Origin: Rhodospirillales bacterium
Lineage (GTDB): Bacteria > Pseudomonadota > Alphaproteobacteria > Rhodospirillales > Defluviicoccaceae
Assembly (NCBI GenBank): GCA_016712375.1
Contig: JADJRE010000002.1
Coordinates: forward strand, 1 to 64,000
Direction of reading: 5' to 3'
DNA: 64,000 nt
Positions 1 through 9,102 of this stretch are shown here, piece by piece; position 1 is the stretch's first letter, and each line of letters begins with the position of its first letter. The notes under the pieces were generated by a model. The model worked only from the letters and a program-made list of their open reading frames with translations, searched no databases and had not been told where the DNA came from. The translations under genes and the position numbers were made by a program.

Positions 1-1
1 C

Positions 2-475
2 AACTTCGCCGCCGGATCGTTCGCCGAGATCTTCAGGATGAGCGAGGGCACGCCACTGCCGCGCTCGATTGTCGAGTACTACTACAAGTCAGACGACCTC
101 AACCATCCAATGGTCTCGGAAGAGCACGCCACCGCGTTTGGTTGGGCGACGCCGCAGGATCTCGACGAGGTGATGGCGCTGTCGCTGCGCATCAACGACT
201 TCCTCAGCGGCCTGTTTCTCGGCATCGGCATGCGCCTGATGGACCTCACCGTCGAGTTCGGCCGGCTGTGGGAAGAAGACCAGGCACGCATTGTGCTGGC
301 CGACGAAATCTGCCCGGATTCATGCCGGCTGTGGGACATCCGGACCAACCAGCGCCTGGATCGCGAAGGAGACTTCGAGCACCATGCCGACGCTTACCAG
401 GAGGTGGCTCGCCGGCTTGGCATCCTGCCGGAGAGCGGGCCGCTGGACATGAAGGGTCCGGAGGCGATGCAATGA
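2..475 (+). CDS. purC: PurC, SAICAR synthase (3' part)
   Basis: This is the C-terminal part of phosphoribosylaminoimidazole-succinocarboxamide synthase, the purine-pathway enzyme joining CAIR and aspartate with ATP. The frame is open from base 2 with no start codon in the window, so the gene begins upstream. Recognisable family features are the stretch NFAAGSF, the segment [14 protein letters not shown] and the C-terminal acidic motif [12 protein letters not shown], which fits the substrate-binding region of bacterial PurC. It is followed 31 bases later by purS and then purQ in the same direction, a purine operon order usual in alphaproteobacteria. Confidence 0.93.
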   Translation, partial: NFAAGSFAEIFRMSEGTPLPRSIVEYYYKSDDLNHPMVSEEHATAFGWATPQDLDEVMALSLRINDFLSGLFLGIGMRLMDLTVEFGRLWEEDQARIVLADEICPDSCRLWDIRTNQRLDREGDFEHHADAYQEVARRLGILPESGPLDMKGPEAMQ

Positions 476-506
476 GCTGCCGGCTCGAAGGCGGGGGTAC
501 CGGCGC

Positions 507-767
507 GTGCTGAAGGCTACGGTCCACGTGACGTTGAAGCCCGGGGTGCTCGATCCGCAGGGCAAGGCGGTGCAGCACTCGCTGGCGGCCCTCGGCTTCG
601 GCGGCGTCGAACAGGTGCGGCAAGGTAAGTACATCGAGGTGGACCTCGCTGAGACCGACCGCGAGCGGGCCCACGCCACCCTCGACGCGATGTGCCGGCA
701 GCTGCTGGCGAACACGGTGATCGAGAACTACGCCATCGACATTGCCGCCGCCGATATTGCCGAATGA
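507..767 (+). CDS. purS: PurS, FGAM synthase small subunit
   Basis: The 86-residue product is the small structural subunit of the three-part formylglycinamidine ribonucleotide synthase (PurS, PurQ, PurL). It matches the family in size and in the N-terminal pattern of a beta strand followed by [12 protein letters not shown] and the later GKYIEVDL segment. The start is a GTG at 507; a purine-rich stretch just upstream can serve as ribosome binding site and no ATG lies nearby in this frame. Its TGA overlaps the ATG of purQ by four bases, so translation is probably coupled. Confidence 0.92.
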   Translation: MLKATVHVTLKPGVLDPQGKAVQHSLAALGFGGVEQVRQGKYIEVDLAETDRERAHATLDAMCRQLLANTVIENYAIDIAAADIAE

Positions 768-1453
768 GAGCGGCCGTCATCGTCTTCCCCGGATCGAACT
801 GCGACCGCGACGTGGCCCTGGCGCTGCGTCAGGTGAGCGGCGTCGAACCCCGGATGATCTGGCACCGGGAGACCGATCTGCCGCCGCTTGACCTGATCGT
901 TGTCCCCGGCGGCTTCTCCTATGGCGACTACCTCCGCTGCGGCGCCATCGCCGCGCACTCGCCGGTGATGCGCGCGGTCAAGCAGCGGGCGGCGGCCGGC
1001 GTGCCGATCCTTGGCATCTGCAACGGCTTCCAGGTGCTGACCGAAGCCGGGCTGCTGCCGGGCGCACTGCTGCGCAATGCGGGCCTGCGGTTCGTCTGCA
1101 AGGACGTGTTCCTGCGGGTCGAGAACGACCGGACGCCGTTTACCCGCGGCTATCGGTCCGGTCAGGTGGTGCGCATGCCGATCGCCCACAACGAGGGCAA
1201 CTACTTCGCCGATGCCGAGACGCATGCCCGCCTCGAGGACGAAGGCCGCGTCGCCTTCCGCTATTGCGGCGCCGAGGGCGGCATCGATGAGGCGTCGAAC
1301 CCGAATGGCTCGCTCGCCGGCATCGCCGGCATCCTCGACGAACGCGGCCGCGTGCTCGGCTTGATGCCGCACCCGGAGCGTCTCGCCGATCCGCAGCTGG
1401 GCGGCATCGACGGGCGGGCGATGTTCGAAGGGCTTCTGGCGGCGGTCGGCTGA
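764..1453 (+). CDS. purQ: PurQ, FGAM synthase glutaminase subunit
   Basis: A 229-residue class I glutamine amidotransferase that supplies ammonia to PurL in purine biosynthesis. It begins [16 protein letters not shown], shows the oxyanion region [16 protein letters not shown], the nucleophile in [10 protein letters not shown] (Cys near residue 85) and the catalytic His/Glu of LMPHPERL near the C terminus. The ATG at 764 overlaps the purS stop (ATGA), which fixes the start better than the upstream in-frame codons. purL is not in the following sequence, so the large subunit must be elsewhere. Confidence 0.95.
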   Translation: MRAAVIVFPGSNCDRDVALALRQVSGVEPRMIWHRETDLPPLDLIVVPGGFSYGDYLRCGAIAAHSPVMRAVKQRAAAGVPILGICNGFQVLTEAGLLPGALLRNAGLRFVCKDVFLRVENDRTPFTRGYRSGQVVRMPIAHNEGNYFADAETHARLEDEGRVAFRYCGAEGGIDEASNPNGSLAGIAGILDERGRVLGLMPHPERLADPQLGGIDGRAMFEGLLAAVG

Positions 1454-1492
1454 GGGGCTTGACGGCGGCAGCGGAGCGCGACGGAGGGGACG

Positions 1493-2254
1493 ATGCTTAT
1501 CCCGCTGAAGGACGAGAACCCGCTGCGCTTCATCGGCGTCGCCTACGTCACCATCGCACTTATCGCCGCCTGTGTGCTGACCTACCTGTGGCAGGTGAGC
1601 CTGGGTCCGGCGCAGAACCAGATGATCCTGGCGCTCGGCGCCGTCCCGGCGGTGATCACTGGTGACCGCGCACTACCCGCCAGCGTCGCCGTGGTGCCGG
1701 CGCAGCTGACGCTGGTCACCTCGATGTTCCTGCACGGCGGCTGGCTGCACCTTGGCGGCAACATGCTGTTTTGTGGATCTTCGGCGACAACGTCGAGGAT
1801 GCGATGGGGGCACATCCGCTTTATCGTCTTCTATCTGCTCTGCGGCATTGCCGCGGCGCTGGCGCACGTCGCCGTCGACCCCGGCTCGCAGATCCCGACG
1901 ATTGGCGCGTCCGGCGCCATCTCCGGGGTGCTCGGCGGCTACCTGGTGCTGCATCCGCGCGCCCAGGTGCTGACGCTGTTCCTGCGCTTCTTCATCACCC
2001 TGCCGGCCTTCGTCGTCCTCGGCCTGTGGTTCGCGCTGCAGGCGGTGAGCGCCACCGTCGCGACTGGCGGCGAGGGCGGCGGCGTCGCTTGGTGGGCGCA
2101 CATCGGCGGCTTCATTGCCGGCGTCGCGCTCGTGATCCCGTTCCGCCGCCGCGCCGTGCCGCTGCTCGAACGCGACGGCGCCCCGCCGCTGCCCGCCCGC
2201 GAGGTCATCCATCGGCTGAAAAGCGGCTCGGTACCCGTCACCCGCCGCCGCTGA
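1493..2254 (+). CDS. Rhomboid-family intramembrane serine protease with two compensating frameshifts
   Basis: A polytopic membrane protein of about 253 residues with the rhomboid signatures: HGGWLHLGGNML, the catalytic serine in GASGAISG, and the catalytic histidine in WWAHIGGFIAG. It starts MLIPLKDENPLRF, usual for the alphaproteobacterial subfamily. Directly after NMLF the frame reads an unrelated 12-residue stretch (CGSSATTSRMRW), while the +1 frame there encodes WIFGDNVEDAMG, the strongly conserved loop of this subfamily. So one base is missing near 1771 and one extra G is present in the G run 1806-1810; the reading frame is restored afterwards. If real, the loop is replaced in the protein; sequence error is the simpler reading. 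Confidence 0.85.
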   Translation: MLIPLKDENPLRFIGVAYVTIALIAACVLTYLWQVSLGPAQNQMILALGAVPAVITGDRALPASVAVVPAQLTLVTSMFLHGGWLHLGGNMLFCGSSATTSRMRWGHIRFIVFYLLCGIAAALAHVAVDPGSQIPTIGASGAISGVLGGYLVLHPRAQVLTLFLRFFITLPAFVVLGLWFALQAVSATVATGGEGGGVAWWAHIGGFIAGVALVIPFRRRAVPLLERDGAPPLPAREVIHRLKSGSVPVTRRR

Positions 2255-2774
2255 GGATCGAAGCGGGAGCCTCGGCCGGGGCCGCCAGGCGGGGACCTCG
2301 CCTCGGCTCCTGCCGGCGGAGCCTTCCTCCGCACAGATGCCATAGCTCGGCACGCCCAGCAACCGCCGACGAGCGGAGGAGATGGCTGAATCCCTTCGGC
2401 CCCCGTTTTGCGGGGTCACCGGTCGGTGTCAGCCTCCAGATCAACAATCTGCCCGATCGGGTAACGCGCCCTCAACTCCTGCTGAAGCGGGCCGAGCTCT
2501 CCGAGGATGGTGGCGAGGTTCTTCATCATGCCTGCTTCGGGCGAATGGATATCGTCTGTCGGTGGCGAGTTAGGAAGAGGCTGGTACTACCTACTATTTT
2601 CAACGGGTCGCATGCCGTTTGTCCTGGCTGCGGTTTGGTCTTTGTTGATTTTGCTGCTTATTACCGGTTTTCTCCTGGATGGTCGCTGCCCTTGACCGGC
2701 ATGGCAGAGTTCCGATAAGGAAGCCGTAGTTCGGTGCCCCGCTGGCTGCAAGTCCGCTTCTGTCGAGAATGCCG
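2255..2774. other. Gene-poor stretch between rhomboid gene and hicB
   Basis: About 520 bases without a convincing gene. On the minus strand at 2416-2529 a 37-codon frame (MMKNLATILGEL, ending DLEADTDR) looks coding-like in composition but has only a weak ribosome binding site and no family I recognise; it could be the tail of a decayed gene, as the frame is open further upstream to about 2585. A plus-strand frame at 2507-2695 encodes a hydrophobic C-terminal stretch but overlaps it and is not supported. The small inverted repeat ccccg/cgggg at 2401-2415 is too short to call a terminator. Confidence 0.4.
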
Positions 2775-3014
2775 CTATGCGACGTTTTGCATCCGGTTCG
2801 CGAAATCTTGGCCAGATGTCGCCAGCGGGAGCGGCCTGTTGTCAGCTTTGTAAAGAGTGATGGCTTCTTCGACGATCTCGCAGAGTTCGGCAAAGACCTG
2901 TCGTTCGTCATCACCATGACATCCGCCGTAAATCAATCCGGGCGCACTTCCGACGTAGCAACCATCTTCTTCGGACCATTCAACAATTTTGGCGTATCTG
3001 GCGCTATTTCTCAT
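2775..3014 (-). CDS. hicB: HicB-family antitoxin
   Basis: A 79-residue HicB-like antitoxin. The sequence MRNSARYAKIVEWSEEDG followed by YVGSAPGLIYGGCHGDDE matches the partial RNase H fold of HicB, where the acidic W-x-x-E/D-D-G-x-Y segment is typical; the C-terminal LPLATSGQDFANRM resembles the short tail of the minimal HicB proteins. It would neutralise the HicA mRNA interferase encoded just upstream and repress the operon. The ATG (complement of 3012-3014) lies inside the end of hicA. As the sequence stands, hicA and hicB read as one continuous 143-codon frame because of a missing base in hicA. Confidence 0.85.
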   Translation of the reverse strand: MRNSARYAKIVEWSEEDGCYVGSAPGLIYGGCHGDDERQVFAELCEIVEEAITLYKADNRPLPLATSGQDFANRMQNVA

Positions 3015-3200
3015 TTCCGCATTCCTTGATCGCGTGGCGAAGGCACGGATTTGGTACTGTTTTGCTTCCTCGCCAAGTCCACCCGAAATCGTCAGCGGCC
3101 GGCTGCACCGTTCGTGAACGAAGTTGCGGTGGCTACCCTTTCCCCCGCGGTTGACGAAACCAGCTTTCTCCAGCTCCGCCACGAGATCACGAACTTTCAC
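3004..3200 (-). CDS. hicA: HicA-family mRNA interferase toxin (frameshifted at its end)
   Basis: A HicA toxin of about 65 residues with a double-stranded RNA-binding-like fold: KVRDLVAELEKAGF, then the hallmark GKGSHRNFVH with the catalytic histidine, and PLTISGGLGEEAKQYQIRA. The GTG at the complement of 3198-3200 fits the usual start next to KVRDL; a TTG two codons upstream is possible. One base is missing around 3036-3041. Restoring it gives the normal HicA end RHAIKECGNEK and a TAG at 3004-3006 that overlaps the hicB start, the classic hicAB arrangement. As given, the toxin is fused in frame to the antitoxin. Confidence 0.82.
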
Positions 3201-3357
3201 CGGCAATCGCGTGTGACCCTACCCAGCATTTTCAAGATACAATCGCAAGCTCCCGGCGCAAGACCCTCCCCGATGACTCCGGTCGCCCCCGTCGACGCAA
3301 ATAACTCCGGCTATCGAACGCTGCGCGTCGCCGCCGCTCTCGCTGGCTCCTCGGCTC

Positions 3358-4335
3358 CTACGGCAGCAGCACCGTCGAGCCGGTGGTTTTGCGGGCTTCG
3401 AGGTCGGCGTGCGCGCGGGCGGCTTCGGCGAGCGGGTAGGTCTGGTTGACGGCGATCTTCACGTGGCCGCCGCTCACCACGTCGAACAGCTCCTTGGCCG
3501 AGGCGCGCAGATCTTCCACCTTCGCTGTGTAGTGCATCAGCGTCGGCCGGGTGAAGAACAGCGATCCCTTCTGCGACAGGATGGCCGGCTCGAAGGGCGG
3601 CACCGGTCCTGATGCGTTGCCGTAGGAGACCATCATGCCGAGCGGCCGCAGGCTGTCGAGCGAGCCGTCGAAGGTGGTCTTGCCGACGCCGTCGTAGACC
3701 ACCGCGACGCCCGCCCCAGCAGTGAACTCGCGCACCCGCTCGGCGAAGTTCTCGCGCGTATAGATGATGACGTGATGGCAGCCGTTGGCGCGCGCGATCT
3801 CCGCCTTGGCGTCCGAGCCGACGGTGCCGATCACCGTGGCTCCCAGATGCCGGCCCCACTGGCACAGGATGCTGCCGACGCCGCCGGCCGCCGCGTGCAC
3901 CAGGATCGGGTCGCCGGGCTGTACCCGGTAGGTGCGGCGCAGCAGATATTGCGCTGTCATGCCCTGCAGCATCATTGCCGCCGCCTGCCTGTCGTCGATC
4001 GCGTCCGGCAGCGGCACCACCCGGTCGGCGGGCATGATGCGGCACTCGGCGTAGGAGCCCGGCGGCGGGCTGGCGTAGGCCACCCGCTGACCGGGGCCAA
4101 GATCGGCGACGCCGGCCCCGACCGCCTCGACCACCGCCGCAGCCTCCATGCCAAGAACTCCCGGCAGCGCCGGCAGCGGGTAGAGGCCGGTGCGGTGGTA
4201 GACGTCGATGTAGTTGAGGCCGACCGCCGTCTGCCGCAGCAGCACCTGGCCAGGGCCGGGTGCTGGGACCTCGACTTCTTCCCAGACCATCTCCTCCGGG
4301 CCACCGGGTCGGTGGATGCGGATCGCCTTGCTCAT
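3358..4335 (-). CDS. qor: Quinone oxidoreductase, zeta-crystallin type
   Basis: A 325-residue medium-chain dehydrogenase/reductase of the zinc-free quinone oxidoreductase branch, reducing quinones with NADPH in the cytoplasm. The N-terminal GroES-like domain contains VGLNYIDVYHRTGLYP and the PGVLGMEAAAVVEAVG region; the Rossmann domain has the nucleotide-binding AAAGGVGSILCQWG near residue 150 and TVGSDAKAEIARANG after it. No zinc-ligand cysteines are present. Its ATG overlaps the TGA of the upstream ogt-like gene by four bases, so the two are probably co-transcribed. Confidence 0.9.
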   Translation of the reverse strand: MSKAIRIHRPGGPEEMVWEEVEVPAPGPGQVLLRQTAVGLNYIDVYHRTGLYPLPALPGVLGMEAAAVVEAVGAGVADLGPGQRVAYASPPPGSYAECRIMPADRVVPLPDAIDDRQAAAMMLQGMTAQYLLRRTYRVQPGDPILVHAAAGGVGSILCQWGRHLGATVIGTVGSDAKAEIARANGCHHVIIYTRENFAERVREFTAGAGVAVVYDGVGKTTFDGSLDSLRPLGMMVSYGNASGPVPPFEPAILSQKGSLFFTRPTLMHYTAKVEDLRASAKELFDVVSGGHVKIAVNQTYPLAEAARAHADLEARKTTGSTVLLP

Positions 4336-4841
4336 CTCCTGTCCTCCGCGAGTGGCCTCGATGCGTCAGCAAGCATCGCCGTTTCCCAACCGAGAACCCC
4401 TTCCAGCCGCAACAGCGCCACCTTCGTGTCCGTACCATCACCGCCGGAATATCCGCCGAGCGCGCCGCCGCTGGCGACGACACGATGGCAGGGAACAACG
4501 ATCGGCAGCGGATTGGCGGCACACGCAGCGGCCAGTGCCCGGGGCCCCGTGCCAAGATCGCGCGCCAGAGTGCCGTAGGTTTCGGTGTGGCCATAGGGGA
4601 TCGCGGCGAGGCGCGACCAGACGCCGTTGCGGAACGGCGTGCCGGCCGGCCGCAGCGGCAGGGTGAAACGCTGCAGGGCGCCGTCGAAGTAAGCATCCAG
4701 CTGCCGGCGGGCGGCGCGGAGCAGCGGCGTTTCGGTGATCCCCGACTCAGGCGCCCGCCCCCATTCCAGCGCGACCAGCGCTCCGCAGTCCTCAAAGATG
4801 GTGAGCGAGCCGAACGGCGAAGGGATGCAAATGTGAAGCAT
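4332..4841 (-). CDS. ogt: Methylated-DNA-[protein]-cysteine S-methyltransferase
   Basis: A 169-residue suicide DNA-repair protein that removes alkyl groups from O6-alkylguanine. The active-site PCHRVVASGGALGGYSGG with the acceptor cysteine is intact, preceded by the helix-turn-helix-like GVWSRLAAIPYGHTETYGTLA segment. The size fits stand-alone Ogt rather than full-length Ada. It ends in a four-base overlap with the quinone oxidoreductase gene and begins only a few bases after the DUF255 gene, suggesting one minus-strand operon from 6889 to 3358. Confidence 0.92.
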   Translation of the reverse strand: MLHICIPSPFGSLTIFEDCGALVALEWGRAPESGITETPLLRAARRQLDAYFDGALQRFTLPLRPAGTPFRNGVWSRLAAIPYGHTETYGTLARDLGTGPRALAAACAANPLPIVVPCHRVVASGGALGGYSGGDGTDTKVALLRLEGVLGWETAMLADASRPLAEDRR

Positions 4842-4850
4842 TCTCTGTTT

Positions 4851-6889
4851 TTACCCGCGCGCAAGTGCCTCACGCAAGGCGTCAGCATCCTGCAGCGGCG
4901 GCGAACATGTCTGTCCGATGCACAGGTACGCCGCCGGTCGACCCTGGACCATCGTCTTGCTCGCCGCGGGGTGCGACAGCGGCAGTTCCGCCTCCGGCGC
5001 CCGTTGGGAGAGGACGACGAGCGGCGCCGACGGTGCTCCGCGCACGACGTCGAGCAGCGCCTCGACTTCCGGGTCCCCCGCATCCCCGACCACGATCACC
5101 TGAAGCGCCCGCTGCAATAGCTCGGCCGAACTCAGCAGCCCGGGAATGCTCAGCAGGTACTGCGGATTATCGCCCGAAAACAGCTGCGCCGCCGCTTCCG
5201 CCTGGTCGCGATAGGCATCCTCGCCCGTGAGCAGCCACAGCCGTGCCAGCACCTCTACCATCGTGCCATTCCCTGAGGGAACGGCGTTGTCGTTGATCGG
5301 TTTGGCGCGGACGAGCACGTCGGTGGTGTCGTCGGCCGACAGGAACCAACCCGCCTGCGCTGCATCCCAGTGATGGCGATTGGCCGTCGCCACCCAGGAG
5401 CGTGCTTGCTCGAGGTAGGGCGCATCGCCGGTCGCCGAGTAGAGTGCCAGCGCCGCGCGGGACATGTTGGCGTAGTCATCCAGACTGCCGGGATGGCGGG
5501 CAACACCGGCCCGCCAGACATGATGCAGCCGGTCACCGTTCCGCATGCGGGTGGCGACGAAGCTGAAAGCCGCGCGCGCCGCATGCAGCCAGCCCGGTTC
5601 GCCGAAGGTGTTCGCCGCGGCAACCAGTGCGGAGATCATCAGCCCGTTCCAGTCCGCCAGCACCTTGTCGTCGCGGCCGGGAGGAATGCGGCGAGCGCGG
5701 GCTTCGGCTAGGACAGTCCTGCTGGCAGCCAGCGCCGGATCGGCGATCACCGCCTCGACATTCGGATGGCCGGTGAGATTGAGGATGCTGTGCCCCTCCC
5801 AGTTGCCGTGGGGGGTAACGCCGTAAGCACGCTTGAAAGCGACGGCGCCGTCATCCAGCAGTGCATCGATCTCGGCCGACGTCCAGACGTAGTACTTGCC
5901 CTCAACTCCTTCGGAGTCCGCATCAAGCGCCGAGGTAAAGCCGAACGCGCCATCAGCAGCGTCGTCGCCAATGGTCATTTCGGCCAGCGCCCAGGTGATG
6001 CTCTCGCGGACCCGGGCGGCGTACAGCGGCGAGCGCGTTTCCAGCCACACCTCGCTCAGCAGGTCGATGAGCAATGCGTTGTCGTACAGCATCTTCTCGA
6101 AATGCGGCACCAGCCACTGAGCATCGGTCGAGTATCGCGCAAAACCGCCGCCCAGATGGTCGTAGATGCCCCCGGTGCAAAGCTCGTTGAGGGTCAACGT
6201 CACCGCTTCACGGAACATCGGCGCCCGGGTCCGCCGCCAAGCCCGCCACAGCAGGCGGAAGAAGATCGGCTGCGGGAACTTGGGAGCTCCGGCCGTGCCG
6301 CCGCGGATCGGATCAACGAGACGCAGTGCCATCGTGGCACCCTCGTCGAGGGTGGCCGGCGTCAAACCGTTCCCCGGCTGCGGTGATCCGAGCTTGCTCA
6401 AGCCGTCGCTCAACGCGGCAACGTTCTTTGCGATCGTCTCCTTCTCGCCGTGGTAGACCTGCGAGATGCGGCGGAGCACATCGGGAAGGCCGGCTTGCCC
6501 CAGCGGGCGGTCGGCGGAAAGTAGGTGCCTCCCCAAAACGGCTCGGCATTGGGGGTCAGGAACATGGTGAGCGGCCAGCCGCCGTGTTCGCCCATCATCT
6601 GCAGCGCCGCCTGGTAGATGGCGTCGATGTCGGGGCGCTCCTCGCGATCGACCTTTATGCTCACGAAGAGCTCGTTCATCAGCCGAGCAGTCTCATCGCT
6701 CTCGAAGCTCTCATGCGCCATTACGTGGCACCAGTGACAGGCGGCGTAGCCAACCGACAGCAGGATTGGCCGGTCGAGCCGCTTGGCTTCATCGAGAGCC
6801 GTCATTCCCCACGGCCGCCAGTGCACCGGGTTGTTCTTATGCTGTAGAATATACGGGCTCGTCTCTTCGGCCAGCAGGTTGCTCGACAT
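4851..6889 (-). CDS. Thioredoxin domain protein, DUF255/YyaL (SPATA20) family, frameshifted
   Basis: The intact protein would have about 681 residues. The N-terminal domain is thioredoxin-like, [21 protein letters not shown] start, with [14 protein letters not shown] as the CxxC active site near residue 47, then [12 protein letters not shown] and GGTYFPP. The rest is the (alpha/alpha)6-barrel seen in this family, resembling N-acylglucosamine epimerases. Its biochemical role is not established. One base is missing near 6480-6482: after GKPAFP the frame leaves the conserved [15 protein letters not shown], which continues in the neighbouring frame for 550 residues. The start at the complement of 6887-6889 is the ATG before SSNLL. 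Confidence 0.88.
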
Positions 6890-7061
6890 CAGCAAAATGT
6901 CTCCCTTGCAGGGCGGGCGGAGGCGGTTGACGACGGCGCGATTGCGAATGACGTCGCTCTTGCTTACGTTGGGCGTCGGTGCGAGGGGTACAACCCGGAT
7001 GCATGAGGAACAAGACGTCGCGCGAGCCTCGGAGCGTGCGGCGACAGGAGATAATTGAGCG

Positions 7062-7331
7062 ATGAAGATTCACATGGATATGGACCTGACGCCGGACGAG
7101 GCGCGCACTTTGTTTGGCCTGCCGGACGTCAAGCCGATGCAGCAGGCGATGATGGCGGAGATCGAGTCGCGGATGAAGAAGGCGCTGACGGCGATGGAGC
7201 CGGACGCGATGCTGAAGATGTGGCTGCCCGCCGGCATTCAGGGCCTGGAGCAGTGGCAGAAGTTCGTGTGGTCGCGGGTGACGGGTGCCGGCGCCTTGAC
7301 GCGCGACACTGATGAAAGCAAGGCCGACTGA
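7062..7331 (+). CDS. DUF6489 family protein
   Basis: A small acidic protein of 89 residues, [25 protein letters not shown] followed by a helical stretch rich in Met, Ala and Glu. The [18 protein letters not shown] pattern is that of the DUF6489 family of alphaproteobacteria, which has no known function. An ATG start is preceded by a purine-rich AGGAGAT at about 7047. It is followed after two bases by the ferredoxin gene and then mnmE, so it may belong to the same transcription unit. Confidence 0.75.
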   Translation: MKIHMDMDLTPDEARTLFGLPDVKPMQQAMMAEIESRMKKALTAMEPDAMLKMWLPAGIQGLEQWQKFVWSRVTGAGALTRDTDESKAD

Positions 7332-7333
7332 GA

Positions 7334-7681
7334 GTGACCGACGCGGTTCCACCACCGTATTACCGCTGTCACGTCTTCTGCTGCGTCAACGAGCGGCCGC
7401 CCGGGCACCCGCGCGGATCGTGTTCGCGCCGCGGCTCGGTGCGATTGCGCAACTACATGAAGACGCGGGCGAAGGAACTGGGACTGCGAGACGTGCGGAT
7501 CAACGCGTCCGGCTGCCTGGACCGCTGCGAGTTGGGACCCATGATGGTCGTTTACCCGGCCGGCATCTGGTACCGATACGAGACGTTCGCCGATGTCGAC
7601 GAGATCCTGAAAAGCCATGTTATGGGTGGCGAGCCGGTTAAGCGGCTGATGCTGCGGCCGGAGGACGGGCCGGAACGGTAG
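7334..7681 (+). CDS. (2Fe-2S) thioredoxin-like ferredoxin
   Basis: A 115-residue cytoplasmic electron carrier of the thioredoxin-fold ferredoxin type. The N-terminal cysteine cluster is CHVFCCVNERPPGHPRGSC, and the second pair is C61 and C65 in GCLDRCELGP, followed by MMVVYPAGIWY, the usual end of this fold. Of the three N-terminal cysteines, C17 (or C12) and C30 are the likely cluster ligands. The start is a GTG two bases after the DUF6489 stop. Its partner enzyme cannot be told from the neighbourhood. Confidence 0.88.
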   Translation: MTDAVPPPYYRCHVFCCVNERPPGHPRGSCSRRGSVRLRNYMKTRAKELGLRDVRINASGCLDRCELGPMMVVYPAGIWYRYETFADVDEILKSHVMGGEPVKRLMLRPEDGPER

Positions 7682-7689
7682 TCGCCAGG

Positions 7690-9024
7690 ATGTCGGCGAG
7701 CGACACCATCTTCGCGCCGGCGACTGGAGCGGGGCGCGCCGGCATCGCCGTTATCCGCATCTCCGGCGCCAAGGCCCGGTCGGCGTTGGCGGCGATGACT
7801 GGTCGCCACACCTGGGTGCCCCGGCATGCAACGTGTGTACGATTACGCACCTCCGAGGGCGTGCCACTCGACCATGCGCTGGGATTTTGGTTCCCCGCTC
7901 CGTCGAGCTTTACCGGTGAGGACGTCGGAGAACTCCACGTGCACGGTGGCCGGGCGGTGAGCGCGGCCGTTCTGGCGGCACTCGACGGCATCGACGGGCT
8001 GCGGCCGGCGGAAGCGGGAGAGTTTTCCCGCCGCGCATTTCAAAATGGCAAGTTCGATCTGACACAAGCGGAGGCGCTCGCCGATCTGGTGGCGGCGGAG
8101 ACTGCGGCACAGCATCGGCAAGCACTGCGGCAGTTGGATGGGGAACTGGGGCGGCTCTACGACGGCTGGAGGCGGCAGGCGATCGCCGCGATGGCTCGTC
8201 TGGAAGCCGAGATTGATTTCTCCGACGAGGACTTACCGGCTGCGCTCCAAATCGCCGTGCAGGGCGAAGTGGCGGCATTGCGCCTCGAAATTGAGCGGCA
8301 CCTGGCCGACGGGCAGCGTGGCCAACGCATCCGCGATGGGTTTGCCGTAGTGTTGATCGGTCCGCCAAATGCCGGCAAATCGAGTTTGCTGAATGGCCTG
8401 GCCGGTCGCGAGGCCGCGATCGTCGATGCCGCGCCAGGAACCACCCGTGACGTCGTCGAAGTGACGATGGACATCGCCGGTCTGGCGGTGGTGATCGCCG
8501 ATACCGCAGGCCTGCGACAGGGCAAGGGCCGCGTCGAGCAGGAAGGGGTGAGACGCGCCCGTCAGCGCGCGGCGGCAGCCGACCTGCGTGTCGTTGTCCT
8601 CGACGGGGCGGTATGGCCAGAGGTGGATGATATCACGCTTTCGATGCTGGACGACGATGCCCTGATCGTGATCAACAAATGCGACCTGGGTGGGCTGGGC
8701 GACGAGCTTGCCGTTGGTGATCGACCTGCCATGCCGGTATCAGCTCTCCTTGGTAATGGCTTAGGCGAACTGATAGGTGAAATTGGCAAGCGGCTGACGG
8801 AACGGTTCGGTGATGACGCGGCTCCGGCACCGACGCGTGCCCGCCATCGCCGCAGCCTTGAGGCCTGTGCGGCGGCACTCGCTCGGGCGGAGCGGCCGCA
8901 GGCTTCGGAGTTGATGGCGGAGGAGTTGCGCGCCGCAGCCGCGGCACTGGGCCGGATTGTCGGCCGCGTGGATGTCGAAGATGTGCTTGACGTCGTGTTT
9001 CGGGAATTCTGCATCGGCAAATGA
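7690..9024 (+). CDS. mnmE: MnmE, tRNA uridine-34 modification GTPase
   Basis: A 444-residue GTPase that together with MnmG makes the carboxymethylaminomethyl group on U34 of certain tRNAs. The N-terminal tetrahydrofolate-binding domain starts DTIFAPATGAGRAGIAVIRISG. The inserted G domain shows G1 GPPNAGKSS at residues 224-232, DTAGL near 271 and NKCD near 329; the C terminus is the invariant FCIGK with the catalytic cysteine. The ATG at 7690 is nine bases after the ferredoxin gene. It lies directly upstream of mnmG, separated by a parS site. Confidence 0.97.
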   Translation: MSASDTIFAPATGAGRAGIAVIRISGAKARSALAAMTGRHTWVPRHATCVRLRTSEGVPLDHALGFWFPAPSSFTGEDVGELHVHGGRAVSAAVLAALDGIDGLRPAEAGEFSRRAFQNGKFDLTQAEALADLVAAETAAQHRQALRQLDGELGRLYDGWRRQAIAAMARLEAEIDFSDEDLPAALQIAVQGEVAALRLEIERHLADGQRGQRIRDGFAVVLIGPPNAGKSSLLNGLAGREAAIVDAAPGTTRDVVEVTMDIAGLAVVIADTAGLRQGKGRVEQEGVRRARQRAAAADLRVVVLDGAVWPEVDDITLSMLDDDALIVINKCDLGGLGDELAVGDRPAMPVSALLGNGLGELIGEIGKRLTERFGDDAAPAPTRARHRRSLEACAAALARAERPQASELMAEELRAAAAALGRIVGRVDVEDVLDVVFREFCIGK

Positions 9025-9051
9025 ACGATGAAGGCATCGACGGCGACGCCG

Positions 9052-9067
9052 CGTTTCACGTGAAACA
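9052..9067. promoter_or_regulatory. parS site (15 of 16 bases of consensus)
   Basis: CGTTTCACGTGAAACA differs only in the first base from the parS consensus TGTTTCACGTGAAACA bound by ParB. It lies in the short gap between mnmE and mnmG, 3 kb from parAB, where ParB binding sites are usually found near the origin of replication. Confidence 0.88.
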
Positions 9068-9102
9068 TCGTCCTTGCCGTGCTGAAGGTTAAGGAAGTAG
9101 CG

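Noticed and set aside
2400..2415. Short inverted repeat ccccg/cgggg as a terminator for the rhomboid gene
   Set aside because: Only five pairs and no T run.
3311..5083. 590-codon open frame on the minus strand overlapping the oxidoreductase and ogt genes
   Set aside because: It runs in another frame over two genes with clear motifs and has a strongly Arg/Pro-rich product, typical of a shadow in GC-rich DNA.
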